A stretch of 50,969 bases of DNA from Rhodospirillaceae bacterium (GTDB taxonomy: Bacteria > Pseudomonadota > Alphaproteobacteria > Dongiales > Dongiaceae), in the NCBI GenBank assembly GCA_008012315.1, contig SSEL01000036.1, forward strand, positions 1 through 50,969. The letters run 5' to 3'. The position numbers were made by a program, and so were the translations under genes. The number at the start of each line of letters is the position of its first letter. Within the stretch, counting starts at the first letter, position 1. The notes under the pieces are model-generated. The model did not search any database. It was not told the origin of the DNA and saw only the letters and a list, made by a program, of their open reading frames with translations. This document shows, one piece after another, positions 25,563 through 34,416 of this stretch.

Positions 25563-27905
25563 ATGGCGCAGGTAGCGGCGATTTCGCAGCAGATCTGGGA
25601 CATGAAATATCGTTTGAAGGCGTTGGATGGAACGCCGGTGGACAAGACGATCGAGGATAGCTGGCGCCGGGTCGCCGATGCGATCGCCGAGGCCGAGGCC
25701 CCGGATGCCCGTGCTGCCTGGAGCGACAAGTTCTACAGCGCCCTGGAAGGCTTCAAATTCCTCCCCGCCGGCCGGATCCTGGCGGGTGCCGGCGCCAAGC
25801 GGAACGTCACCCTGTTCAATTGCTTCGTCATGGGCACCGTGCCCGACGATATGAGCGGCATCTTCGAACATCTGCGCGAAGCCGCCCTCACCATGCAGCA
25901 GGGTGGCGGCATCGGGTATGACTTCTCCACCCTGCGGCCCAAAGGCGCGCCGGTGAAGGGCGTCGGCGCCGATGCATCCGGCCCGCTTTCCTTCATGGAT
26001 GTCTGGGATGCCATGTGCCGCACCATCATGTCGGCCGGCCATCGCCGTGGCGCCATGATGGCGACGATGCGCTGCGACCATCCCGATGTCGAAACCTTCA
26101 TCGAGGCCAAGCGTGAGGCCGGCCGGCTGCGCATGTTCAATCTCTCCGTCCTGGTGACGGATGCCTTCATGCGCGCCGTCAAGGAAGACGCGCCCTGGGA
26201 GCTGAAATTCGGCGGCACCACCTTCCGCGTCGTCCAGGCGCGCGAATTGTGGGACAAGATCATGCGCGCGACTTACGCCTATGCCGAACCGGGCGTGATC
26301 TTCATCGACCGCATCAACCAGCGCAACAACCTGCATTATTGCGAAACCATCAGCGCCACCAATCCCTGCGGCGAACAGCCCTTGCCGCCTTACGGCGCCT
26401 GCCTGCTGGGCTCGATCAACATGACGACTTTGATCCGCAATCCGTTCGAGGCGGAGGCGGAACTGGATGTCGCGGCGCTGGAAGAGCTGGTGCGCATCGC
26501 CGTCCGCATGATGGATAACGTTGTCGATACGTCGAACTTCCCGTTGCCGCAGCAGCATCATGAAGCCAAGGCGAAGCGCCGCATCGGCCTCGGCGTGACC
26601 GGCCTTGCCGATGCGCTGATCATGTGCGAGGCGCGTTATGGCAGCCGGCGGGCGATCGATCTCACCCGGCAATGGATGAAGACCCTGCAGCGCGCGGCCT
26701 ATCTCGCCTCGGTCGAGCTCGCCCAGGAGAAAGGCGCCTTCCCGCTGTTCGAACGCGACGGCTATCTGCAGGGCGAAAGCATCCGCGAACTGGACCAGGA
26801 CGTGCAGGAGGCGATCGCCGCGCATGGCATCCGCAATGCGCTGCTGACCTCGATCGCACCGACCGGCACGATCTCGCTTTTTGCCGACAATGTCTCGTCG
26901 GGCCTGGAGCCGGTCTTCAGCTTCAAATATACCCGCAACGTCTTGCTGCCGGACGGCACGCGCCAGGCCGAGGAAGTGACCGATTACGCTTATCGGCTGT
27001 TCCGGCGCCTGAAGGGCGAGAACGTTCCGCTGCCGGATTATTTCGTCGATGCGCAGACCCTGACGCCGGCCGATCACGTGGTGATGCAGGCGACGGTGCA
27101 GGCCTATATCGACAGCTCGATCTCCAAGACCATCAACTGCCCGGTCGACCTGCCCTTCGAAGCCTTCAAGGATGTTTACATCCAGGCCTATGAAACCGGC
27201 TGCAAGGGCTGCACCACCTACCGGCCGAACGACATCACCGGTGCCGTGCTGGAAGTGAAGCCGAAGGAAACGGCGCAGCCGGAATTGCCGCTGGAGGCAA
27301 AGCCGGAGCACAAGGCCAAGGACGTGTTCGAGGCCGGCGGCGTCATCTATATGACCCAGCCGCTCGACCGGCCCGAAGCCTTGCCGGGCCAGACCTATAA
27401 GGTGCGCTGGCCGGAAAGCGACCACGCGATCTACATCACCTTGAACGACATCATCCAGGACGGCCGCCGCCGCCCCTTCGAGGTCTTCATCAACTCGAAG
27501 AACATGGAGCACTATGCCTGGACGGTCGGCCTCACCCGCATGATCAGTGCGGTCTTCCGCCGCGGTGGCGATGTGTCCTTCGTGGTCGAAGAGTTGAAAG
27601 CCGTGTTCGATCCGCGCGGCGGTTCCTGGGTCGGCGGCCGTTATGTGCCGTCGCTGCTGGCAGCGATCGGCGAGGTGATCGAACGCCATATGATCGATAT
27701 CGGCTTCATGCCGGATCCCGCCAAGGATCGCGAAGAGATCGAACACATGGCGGCGCGCAAAGTCGCCAACCTGGCCGATGGCCAAGGCAATGGCGATGCC
27801 GGCGGCCGGCGTCTGGCGCATTGCCCGAAATGCAATTCACCCTCGCTGATCCGCCAGGAAGGATGCGACCTCTGCACCTCCTGCGGCTACAGCAAATGCG
27901 GATGA
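25563..27905 (+). CDS. nrdJ: Adenosylcobalamin-dependent (class II) ribonucleotide reductase
   Basis: Reduces ribonucleotides to deoxyribonucleotides using an AdoCbl radical; oxygen-independent. About 780 residues. The catalytic block NPCGEQPLPPYGACLLGS contains an active-site Cys and Glu of the family. FKFLPAGRILAGAGAKRNVT lies near the N-terminus, and the phosphate loop is APTGTISLFADN. The C-terminal tail is Cys-rich (HCPKCN...CDLCTSCGYSKCG) with a zinc-ribbon-like part and the Cys pair that re-reduces the active site. ATG 25563 is preferred over GTG 25554, three codons earlier. The cofactor need matches the adenosyltransferase at 7918. Confidence 0.97.
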   Translation: MAQVAAISQQIWDMKYRLKALDGTPVDKTIEDSWRRVADAIAEAEAPDARAAWSDKFYSALEGFKFLPAGRILAGAGAKRNVTLFNCFVMGTVPDDMSGIFEHLREAALTMQQGGGIGYDFSTLRPKGAPVKGVGADASGPLSFMDVWDAMCRTIMSAGHRRGAMMATMRCDHPDVETFIEAKREAGRLRMFNLSVLVTDAFMRAVKEDAPWELKFGGTTFRVVQARELWDKIMRATYAYAEPGVIFIDRINQRNNLHYCETISATNPCGEQPLPPYGACLLGSINMTTLIRNPFEAEAELDVAALEELVRIAVRMMDNVVDTSNFPLPQQHHEAKAKRRIGLGVTGLADALIMCEARYGSRRAIDLTRQWMKTLQRAAYLASVELAQEKGAFPLFERDGYLQGESIRELDQDVQEAIAAHGIRNALLTSIAPTGTISLFADNVSSGLEPVFSFKYTRNVLLPDGTRQAEEVTDYAYRLFRRLKGENVPLPDYFVDAQTLTPADHVVMQATVQAYIDSSISKTINCPVDLPFEAFKDVYIQAYETGCKGCTTYRPNDITGAVLEVKPKETAQPELPLEAKPEHKAKDVFEAGGVIYMTQPLDRPEALPGQTYKVRWPESDHAIYITLNDIIQDGRRRPFEVFINSKNMEHYAWTVGLTRMISAVFRRGGDVSFVVEELKAVFDPRGGSWVGGRYVPSLLAAIGEVIERHMIDIGFMPDPAKDREEIEHMAARKVANLADGQGNGDAGGRRLAHCPKCNSPSLIRQEGCDLCTSCGYSKCG

Positions 27906-27919
27906 TGACGGCCCTGGTT

Positions 27920-28654
27920 TCAGCCGGCTTGCGTCCCGCCTGTTGACGGATCGACCTGTGTTAGAGGCTCAGCAGCCTGGGCCTCTAACGTCGCCGCCTG
28001 CCGCGCCCGTCGGCGATCGCGGAAATAGCGATAGAGAAAGAAACCGAAGGTCGCGATCAGTGGCGGCCCGAACATGATGACGAGCAGGCTGTTGTCGTAG
28101 CGCATGCGGTCCCAGCGATTGCCATCGAGCACCGCCACCATCAAGGCGCCCAAAGGCCACAAAAACCAGAAACCGAGCAGTGGCGGATAGGCCTTGTCGG
28201 TTTTTGCCATCGGCGACGTCGGCATTCCCGGATTGCCACGGATATCGCTGCCATGCGGATTATAAGCCCTGCCCGCATCGGCTTTCTTCAGCGACCGCTC
28301 CACCCGCATCAACCGGTCGATCAGCAGGAAGCCACAGCCCAGGACCATGGCGAGAATCGGCACAGCGCAGAGCACGGCAATGCCATCGCGCGTTGGCCGA
28401 TAATCCGGCCACATCATGCGGTCCGATTCGAAAACGAAAGCAAAAATCACCAGCAGAAACGCCCAGAAGATAAGAGCGGTATATTCGCGGCCCGAGCGGA
28501 GCAACAGCATCGGCGCCAGATAGCCGAAACTGAAATAGCCGAGATAGATCGCGATCGGGCCGCCCTTGCCGCTGATGACGAAACCCAGCAGCAGCGTCGC
28601 GAAAAATAAACTCAAATGCTTGGTGATTTTAGACATCGGCATCACAACGGCCAT
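27920..28654 (-). CDS. Unrecognised polytopic membrane protein
   Basis: I do not recognise this 244-residue protein. It has about six hydrophobic helices: a pair near 10-50, one at about 60-80, one near 90-112, then a polar cytoplasmic loop (RVERSLKKADAGRAYNPHG) and two helices near 160-180 and 190-212. It ends in a basic then polar tail (RYFRDRRRARQAATLEAQ). The start is uncertain; ATGs at 28654, 28642 and 28636 are all possible and none has a strong ribosome-binding site. It is convergent with nrdJ (14 bp apart) and lies downstream of the C13 peptidase gene on the same strand. Confidence 0.72.
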   Translation of the reverse strand: MAVVMPMSKITKHLSLFFATLLLGFVISGKGGPIAIYLGYFSFGYLAPMLLLRSGREYTALIFWAFLLVIFAFVFESDRMMWPDYRPTRDGIAVLCAVPILAMVLGCGFLLIDRLMRVERSLKKADAGRAYNPHGSDIRGNPGMPTSPMAKTDKAYPPLLGFWFLWPLGALMVAVLDGNRWDRMRYDNSLLVIMFGPPLIATFGFFLYRYFRDRRRARQAATLEAQAAEPLTQVDPSTGGTQAG

Positions 28655-28729
28655 CAAGCGCAGGAAGTCCTATCATGCCCTGGACATGACTGGCTATCGT
28701 CGACGCAACAAGCGTGCCATTGCCGCCCC

Positions 28730-29563
28730 TTATCGCGGCAATGGCACGTCACCGATTGCCGCGCCGAAATAGGCTTGCGGTTCCGACGGCTTCACGCCGA
28801 GGGCGACTTCCTTGTCATGCACACAGCGCGAAATGTCCTTGTGCAGCTGACCGAAGCTTTGCGCCTTTTGCCAATTATCGATCAGGCAGGCATCGTAATA
28901 GGTATACGTCTCCTCGGCACTGCAACCAAAAGACGGCCGGTCGCGCCGGGCAGCGGTCAGGATGATACGGTTCGGCGCCATCGTCATCTGATCGAGAAAG
29001 ATGCCGCTGAAACACGCCGAGACGACAGCGACGGTCGGACGGCTGCCGCAACGCGCATCCAGCATGCGGCCGAAATCGCCCGGTGTCAGAAAGCGCTGAC
29101 TGTCGAGATCGTTGGTCATGAGCAGGCCCTTGCGGCCGCCATGCGAGGTGACGAAGACGAAGCAGCCGGTATCGGCATCCTTCGGCAGGCTGTCCAACGC
29201 CGCATCCATCCGCGCCACGGTGGCGATCTGATCGACCGGCGTTTTGGTGAAATCCGATGACAGCGCCTGCATCGCCACGACATTGGTCTCCGTCAGCATT
29301 CCCTTGATACGGTTGACCGCGTTATCGAAAACCGGTGCCGAATCATCACCGGCAACCAGGAGGGCGCCCCAGTGCTTCGGCCCCTCATGAAGCGGGGCTG
29401 GCGCAGATTGGCCGGTCGATGCCTGAGATGTCGATGCCTGCGATAATGACGCTGTTTGCGCAGCGGCGGATTGCACCCGGGCCGAGTCGGAATTGCTGCT
29501 GCAACCGGCAGCGAGAAGCAGCAAGGCTGCAAGCAGCCGACCGGGAATATTCATCTGCGACAT
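28730..29563 (-). CDS. Lipoprotein with peptidase C13 (legumain-like) domain
   Basis: A 277-residue protein with a lipoprotein signal (LLAALLLLAAGC, lipid Cys21) and a Ser/Ala/Gln-rich linker to about 60. A caspase-fold domain follows with the C13 catalytic pair His141 in FVTSHGG and Cys184 in VVSACFSG. Eukaryotic relatives are legumain and the GPI-transamidase subunit; bacterial C13 members are little studied. It should be anchored in the envelope. Which membrane is unclear: the residue after Cys is Ser, so no inner-membrane retention signal is seen. The start is supported by GAGG five bases upstream. The gene follows the MocR regulator gene by 7 bp, so the two may be co-transcribed. Confidence 0.85.
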   Translation of the reverse strand: MSQMNIPGRLLAALLLLAAGCSSNSDSARVQSAAAQTASLSQASTSQASTGQSAPAPLHEGPKHWGALLVAGDDSAPVFDNAVNRIKGMLTETNVVAMQALSSDFTKTPVDQIATVARMDAALDSLPKDADTGCFVFVTSHGGRKGLLMTNDLDSQRFLTPGDFGRMLDARCGSRPTVAVVSACFSGIFLDQMTMAPNRIILTAARRDRPSFGCSAEETYTYYDACLIDNWQKAQSFGQLHKDISRCVHDKEVALGVKPSEPQAYFGAAIGDVPLPR

Positions 29564-29570
29564 GCATTCC

Positions 29571-31091
29571 TCATTGTTTCAGTATTTTCGCGGCCAAGGC
29601 GATGGCCGGTTCGATCCGCATATCCGGTATCGCCGCATAGCCGAACATCAGCCCGCGGCGAAGCTGCGGGCCGACATCATAGCGGGAGAGCGGCGGAACC
29701 ACCAAGCCGGCTTGCCGCAAGTGATGGGAAGCTGTCTCATCGTCGAAACGCTGCGCCGCCCGTCCGACAAGCTGCCCGACCAGATGCAGTCCCGCCTCGT
29801 CCGGCCGCAATTCGATCTGGCCATCGAGATGTTTCGCCGCCGCCTGCAACAGCAATTGCTGGCGGCGCGCATAGCGCTTGCGCATGCGCCGCACATGGGC
29901 CGCAAGCAGGCCGCTCTGGAATAGTGCCGCCAAAGCCGGCTGCGACGACATCGAAGGCTGATCGTCGATCACCGATCGCGCGTGGCGGAAAGCGGCCGTC
30001 AGGCGCGGCGGCGTCACCAGATAGCCGAGCCGCAGGCTGGGAAAGAGCAGCTTCGACAGCGATCCCATATAGATGACGCGGCCGTCTTCATCGAGGCTGC
30101 GCAAGGCCGCCAACGGCCGGCCGGTATAGCGGTATTCGCTGTCGTAATCGTCTTCCAGAATCCAGGCATTGGCCTCGCGCGCCCAGGCCAGCAAAGCCAG
30201 GCGGCGCTGCAGCGACATCACGACGCCGAGCGGATATTGATGCGAGGGTGCGACGCAAGCGAGCCTGGCTTTTGCCGCCTGGCGCAAGCCGTCGGCGACG
30301 TCCAACCCTTCCCCATCGACCGGCACATGAACCAGTTGCGCCCCCTGCGCGGCGATGGCAGCGCGCAGGCCGGGGAAGCCCGGACGTTCCACCCAGACCG
30401 GATCGCCGGGATCGATCAGCAGCCGGCAGGTGAGATCGACCGCCTGCCGGATGCCGCTGACGATCAGCACGTCTTCCGCCGCGCAATCGACGCCACGCAC
30501 CTGTCGCAGATAATCCGCCACCGCTTCGCGCAACGGCAGATAGCCGCCGGGATCGCCACCCATCACGAGGGCCCGGCCGGGATCGCGCCAGGTTTTGGCC
30601 AGGAGGCGCGACCAGGCCGCGAAGGGAAAATCGCTGCAATCGGGCAAGCCCGGTATGAAGCAGGGCGTCCAGACCGAGCCGGGAATGCCATCGCGCGACT
30701 GCCGCGAATTGGCCTCCGGATCGACCAACGTCCCGGCGCGCCGAGCGAGATCGGCCAACGGTCCTTGTTGCGCCTTCTCTTTCGCCGACGGCTTTTTGCC
30801 GCGCTCGGGCAGCAGGTCCGGCAGATCGGCGGCAACATAGGTGCCGGAGCCCGGCCGCATTTCCAGATAGCCTTCGCTCAGCAACTGCTCATAGGCGCCA
30901 AGAACGGTATTCCTGGAAACCGAGAGCTCGTCGGCAAAGGCCCGGCTGGCCGGCATGCGGGCGCCGGGCGTCAGACGGCCGCCGAGAATGGCCTGGCGCA
31001 GCTCGCTATAAAGCTGGCGAAACAACGGTTCCGGCAAGGCGGGGTCGAGATGCGGCATCAGCAGGCTGCCGATACCGGCACGGCGCGGCAT
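29571..31091 (-). CDS. MocR/PdxR-family transcriptional regulator
   Basis: A 506-residue fusion of an N-terminal GntR-type winged helix (about 20-90: LFRQLYSELRQAILGG...LSVSRNTVLGAYEQLLSEGY) and a class I aminotransferase-like domain. ILEDDYDSEYRY and the PLP-lysine block MGSLSKLLFPSLRLGY show the cofactor site. PdxR members sense PLP and control vitamin B6 genes; other MocR members control varied targets. It is divergent from a PNPOx-fold gene, 117 bp away, which is the expected target; that link is an inference from layout. Confidence 0.93.
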   Translation of the reverse strand: MPRRAGIGSLLMPHLDPALPEPLFRQLYSELRQAILGGRLTPGARMPASRAFADELSVSRNTVLGAYEQLLSEGYLEMRPGSGTYVAADLPDLLPERGKKPSAKEKAQQGPLADLARRAGTLVDPEANSRQSRDGIPGSVWTPCFIPGLPDCSDFPFAAWSRLLAKTWRDPGRALVMGGDPGGYLPLREAVADYLRQVRGVDCAAEDVLIVSGIRQAVDLTCRLLIDPGDPVWVERPGFPGLRAAIAAQGAQLVHVPVDGEGLDVADGLRQAAKARLACVAPSHQYPLGVVMSLQRRLALLAWAREANAWILEDDYDSEYRYTGRPLAALRSLDEDGRVIYMGSLSKLLFPSLRLGYLVTPPRLTAAFRHARSVIDDQPSMSSQPALAALFQSGLLAAHVRRMRKRYARRQQLLLQAAAKHLDGQIELRPDEAGLHLVGQLVGRAAQRFDDETASHHLRQAGLVVPPLSRYDVGPQLRRGLMFGYAAIPDMRIEPAIALAAKILKQ

Positions 31092-31208
31092 GGAAACTCC
31101 AACCCAAGATTAAACTGGTCCCAATATTTTTATCATTTCGGCGCTTTTGATGGAACCGGTATCTTGCCAGGATACCGGCGTCTCACCTGCGTTTAGGAAC
31201 CGCCTAGC
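31092..31208. promoter_or_regulatory. Divergent promoter region with candidate MocR operator
   Basis: Between the MocR gene and the PNPOx-fold gene lies a perfect inverted repeat CCGGTATC-7 nt-GATACCGG (31156-31178). An imperfect, more widely spaced pair ACTGGTCCCA (about 31115-31124) and TGGAACCGGT (31151-31160) is also present. Such arms are plausible regulator sites, but which one is used cannot be read from sequence. Confidence 0.5.
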
Positions 31209-31907
31209 ATGAACAGCTTTACCCCCACCGACCGCTCCCGTGTCAAACGCCTGCATGAGCGGGGCAAATATGACGAAGAGTCCGTCTTCGCCTTGCTCGA
31301 TGCCGGATTCATCGCCCATATCGCTTATGTCATTGACGGCCATCCTTATGTGACCCCGACCTCCTATTGGCGGACCGGACGCACGCTTTATTGGCATGGA
31401 TCTTCCGCCAGCCGCATGCTGCGCAAGCAATCGGCCGGCTTGCCGGTCTGCGTAACGGTCAGCCATATCGACGGCTTCGTCCTCGCCCGGTCCGGCTTCC
31501 ATCATTCGCTGAACTATCGCTCGGTCATGGCTTTCGGCACGGCGCAGATCGTCGAGGATGCCGAGGAAAAGACGCGGGAGCTGGACCGCTTCATCGACCG
31601 GCTGTTTCCCGGCCGCCGCGCCAGCCTGCGCCCCAACCAAGCCCAGGAGATGAAAGCGACCACCCTGATCCGCATGGAGATCGAGGAAGCAGCCGCCAAG
31701 ATCCGCACCGGCGATCCCAAGGATGACGATGAGGATTACGCGCTGGATTGCTGGGCTGGTGTCATTCCGATCCGGGAGGTGATCGGGCAGCCGATCGCCG
31801 ATACCAAATTGCGCGACGGTATCGGTTATCCGCAGGAGCTCGCCAACTTCCATGACGGCGCCGATTTGTGCGATGTGCTGACCGGTAACGCGAAGAAACT
31901 GGGTTGA
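31209..31907 (+). CDS. Pyridoxamine 5'-phosphate oxidase-fold (FMN-binding split barrel) protein
   Basis: A 232-residue protein of the PNPOx-like split-barrel superfamily. VFALLDAGFIAHIAYVIDGH, YVTPTSYWRTGRTLYWHGSS and the beta-strand LPVCVTVSHIDGFVLARSGF are typical. These proteins bind FMN or heme; true PdxH enzymes are recognisably different, so I do not call this PdxH. Its divergent MocR neighbour suggests a link to PLP or a related metabolite. Confidence 0.88.
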   Translation: MNSFTPTDRSRVKRLHERGKYDEESVFALLDAGFIAHIAYVIDGHPYVTPTSYWRTGRTLYWHGSSASRMLRKQSAGLPVCVTVSHIDGFVLARSGFHHSLNYRSVMAFGTAQIVEDAEEKTRELDRFIDRLFPGRRASLRPNQAQEMKATTLIRMEIEEAAAKIRTGDPKDDDEDYALDCWAGVIPIREVIGQPIADTKLRDGIGYPQELANFHDGADLCDVLTGNAKKLG

Positions 31908-31932
31908 TCCCGTCGCACCTCTCGCGGCAAAG

Positions 31933-32781
31933 CTATTGCTGAGCGAGAGGCGTCATCGGCGGCACGAGTAACGCCGCATCCAACGGAACGCCGAGCCAAT
32001 TGAGCCCCCAGTGCAGATGCGGTCCGGTTGCCCGGCCGGTCTTGCCGACATGGCCGATGAGATCGCCCTGGGCGATATGTTGTCCCGGCTTCACCGCGAT
32101 ATCGTGGAGATGAATGAAGGTCGAATAGACCCCGAAACCGTGATCGAGCACGACGGCATTGCCCATCAGCACCATGCCCGGCGCCGAGAGCGTAACGACG
32201 CCCCCGGCCGGCGCAATGACCGGGCTGCCTTCAGGCGCGGCGATATCGACACCGAAATGCGGTGATTTCGGCGTGCCGTTGAGAATGCGCTGGCTGCCAT
32301 AGACACCGCTGATCGGCCCCTTGGCCGGCCAGATGAACGGTGTCAAAAAATCGCGATCATCACTCGCCGCCACGCGAGCGCCCCTCACCTGATTGATGTC
32401 GGCAACAATCCGCGCCTGCGTCGCCGGATCGGGCGTCACCTGGTTCTGATCCAGATGATCGATGCGCTGGATGTCGAATTGCCGCGCCCGCACGGTCACG
32501 ATCTGCTCGCTGGACTTGCCGTCCGGCTGGATGATCGTGAGCTTATGCTCCGCCGGCGCATCGCGTCCGAAGCCGACGACAAAGAGGCCGTCCGGCGCGA
32601 CCTTGACCGCCTGCCCGTCGAGCTCGATGCGATCGCCCGCTTTCGCCTGGCCGATGGCAAGCCCGCCTTGCACCAGCTCGCCCTTGATATCGACCGCCAA
32701 AGCCAGTTGCGGCAGCAGACAGGCAAAGCCGGCGATGGCAAGAAAGCGGAGCGGCTTGACCACAGCACCGACCGCGGTCAA
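31933..32781 (-). CDS. M23-family (LytM-like) metallopeptidase
   Basis: A 282-residue exported protein: signal peptide about 10-29 (LRFLAIAGFACLLPQLALA), a beta-rich N-terminal domain (about 30-120), and a C-terminal M23 domain with zinc ligands in HFGVDIAAPEGSP and HLHWGLNWLG. It would cleave peptidoglycan crosslinks or, if inactive, activate amidases; the metal ligands look intact. The TTG start at 32781 overlaps the xseA stop (TTGA), which favours coupled translation; GTG 32763 is an alternative. Confidence 0.88.
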   Translation of the reverse strand: MTAVGAVVKPLRFLAIAGFACLLPQLALAVDIKGELVQGGLAIGQAKAGDRIELDGQAVKVAPDGLFVVGFGRDAPAEHKLTIIQPDGKSSEQIVTVRARQFDIQRIDHLDQNQVTPDPATQARIVADINQVRGARVAASDDRDFLTPFIWPAKGPISGVYGSQRILNGTPKSPHFGVDIAAPEGSPVIAPAGGVVTLSAPGMVLMGNAVVLDHGFGVYSTFIHLHDIAVKPGQHIAQGDLIGHVGKTGRATGPHLHWGLNWLGVPLDAALLVPPMTPLAQQ

Positions 32782-34337
32782 AGCAATGAACCTTGTGGTG
32801 AGGAATCGCCCGGTGTCGTCGCTTTCTTCGCCGGACGACGAGGTGATGAGGGCGTTGACGAGGATGGCGATTTGTCGAGCTCGCCATCGCCGCCGGCAAC
32901 GACGTCGACCACACCGTCATGGAATTGCAGATGCAGGGCCTGTCCTTCCGCGACCTGGCTGGCGGCACCGACCGGCGTTCCGGCCGCATCACGCACCAGG
33001 ACGAAGCCGCGTTTCAGGACCTCCGTATAAGAATAGCTGTCGAGCAGAGCCGCCGCATGGTCGAGCGCTGTCTGTCGGCGCTCGATGAGATTGGCGAGCA
33101 AAGCCGGCCTGAGGCCGTGGGCGACCTTGTCGAGCTGCCGTCCGTGCCGGTCCAGGCCATGGGCGAAACAAGCGCTCAGCCGTTCGCCCGCATGACGCAA
33201 GGCCGTACCGGCCACGTCGATCTGTTCGCGCGGCGTGCGCAGCCGCGCCGACAGATTGGCCAGCAAATCGCGCCGCCGCTCGAAATTCGTCAGCCTGGCA
33301 TTGAGCCAGCGGTCGATCCATTGATCGAGCTGCTGCCCGCGCTCCTGGATGAGGCGCTGCGGATCCGGCAGGCCACGACCGAGGCCCTCAACCGCCAACC
33401 GCCCTTCGGTCAGCCGGCGATTGAGCGCCGAGGCCAAGCGCTGGCTGCACAGGCCCAGTTCGGTGAGGAGATCGGCCCGCACCGGAACGGCGATTTCCGC
33501 CGCCGCCGTCGGGGTCGGCGCGCGGCGATCGGCGGCATGATCGATCAGCGTCGTGTCGGTTTCATGGCCGACCGCGCTGATCAGCGGGATCCGGCTTTCG
33601 GCCGCCGCCCGCACCACGATTTCCTCGTTGAACGGCATCAGGTCTTCGAGCGAACCGCCGCCCCGCGCCACGATCAGCAGATCGGGCCTTGGGATAGAGC
33701 CGTTTTCCGGCAGGCCGTTGAAGCCGCGAATGGCCGCCGCCACTTGCGCCGCCGCTCCTTCGCCCTGGACCAGCACCGGCCACAGCAAGACATGGCGCGG
33801 GAAGCGGTCCTCCAGCCGATGCAGGATGTCGCGAATGACGGCACCCGTCGGCGAGGTCACCACGCCGATCACCTGGGGCAAGAGCGGCAGGCCGCGTTTG
33901 CGCTCGGCATCGAACAGGCCTTCGGCGGCCAGTTTGCGTCGCCGGTCTTCCAGCATCTTCAGCAGCGCACCAATGCCGGCCAGTTCCAGACGCTCGATAA
34001 CCAGTTGATATTCCGAGCGTTCGGCATAGGAGGTGATCCGCCCTGTGGCGACGACTTCCATGCCGTCTTCCGGGCGGATGGCCAGGCGTCCGGCGACGCC
34101 TTTCCAGCAGACCGCTTTCAGGCCTGAATTTTCGTCCTTCAGCACCATATAAAGATGGCCTGAGGCGGCGCGCTTGAAGCCGGAAATCTCACCTTTGACC
34201 CGGACGCGGTCGAAGCCGGTTTCCAAGGTCCGCTTGATGGCAAAGGCCAATTCGCTGACCGAGTATTCGGCGAGATTGTGGCTGGGCGGGGTGGCCGGTT
34301 CCATCCCGGACTGGTCAGGTTGTCGAATCTCTGTCAT
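32778..34337 (-). CDS. xseA: Exodeoxyribonuclease VII large subunit
   Basis: Large subunit of the single-strand exonuclease ExoVII. About 519 residues. An N-terminal OB-fold (YSVSELAFAIKRTLETGFDRVRVKGEISGF) is followed by the catalytic domain with GVVTSPTGAVIRDIL, the conserved ARGGGSLEDLMPFNEE and SAVGHETDTTLIDHAADRRAPTPTAAAE, then a long coiled coil and a C-terminal domain (YTEVLKRGFVLVRDAAG). ATG 34337 is chosen; the frame is open to 34403 and an ATG at 34304 is also possible. The small subunit gene xseB is not in the window. Divergent from purD. Confidence 0.95.
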   Translation of the reverse strand: MTEIRQPDQSGMEPATPPSHNLAEYSVSELAFAIKRTLETGFDRVRVKGEISGFKRAASGHLYMVLKDENSGLKAVCWKGVAGRLAIRPEDGMEVVATGRITSYAERSEYQLVIERLELAGIGALLKMLEDRRRKLAAEGLFDAERKRGLPLLPQVIGVVTSPTGAVIRDILHRLEDRFPRHVLLWPVLVQGEGAAAQVAAAIRGFNGLPENGSIPRPDLLIVARGGGSLEDLMPFNEEIVVRAAAESRIPLISAVGHETDTTLIDHAADRRAPTPTAAAEIAVPVRADLLTELGLCSQRLASALNRRLTEGRLAVEGLGRGLPDPQRLIQERGQQLDQWIDRWLNARLTNFERRRDLLANLSARLRTPREQIDVAGTALRHAGERLSACFAHGLDRHGRQLDKVAHGLRPALLANLIERRQTALDHAAALLDSYSYTEVLKRGFVLVRDAAGTPVGAASQVAEGQALHLQFHDGVVDVVAGGDGELDKSPSSSTPSSPRRPAKKATTPGDSSPQGSLL

Positions 34338-34416
34338 GGCAAAATATTGTATGTTATCCGAGGCCTCCAGGTCACCTATCTGATTACCCGTCAGCTTCTT
34401 CAAAGGGACTTTTTAT

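Noticed and set aside
25530..27821. A 763-codon open frame on the minus strand, antisense to nrdJ
   Set aside because: Same shadow composition and no recognisable motif; nrdJ on the other strand has all its catalytic motifs.
31918..31950. CCTCTCGC...GCGAGAGG inverted repeat as a bidirectional terminator between the PNPOx-fold and M23 genes
   Set aside because: There is no T-run on either side and half of it lies within the M23 coding end.
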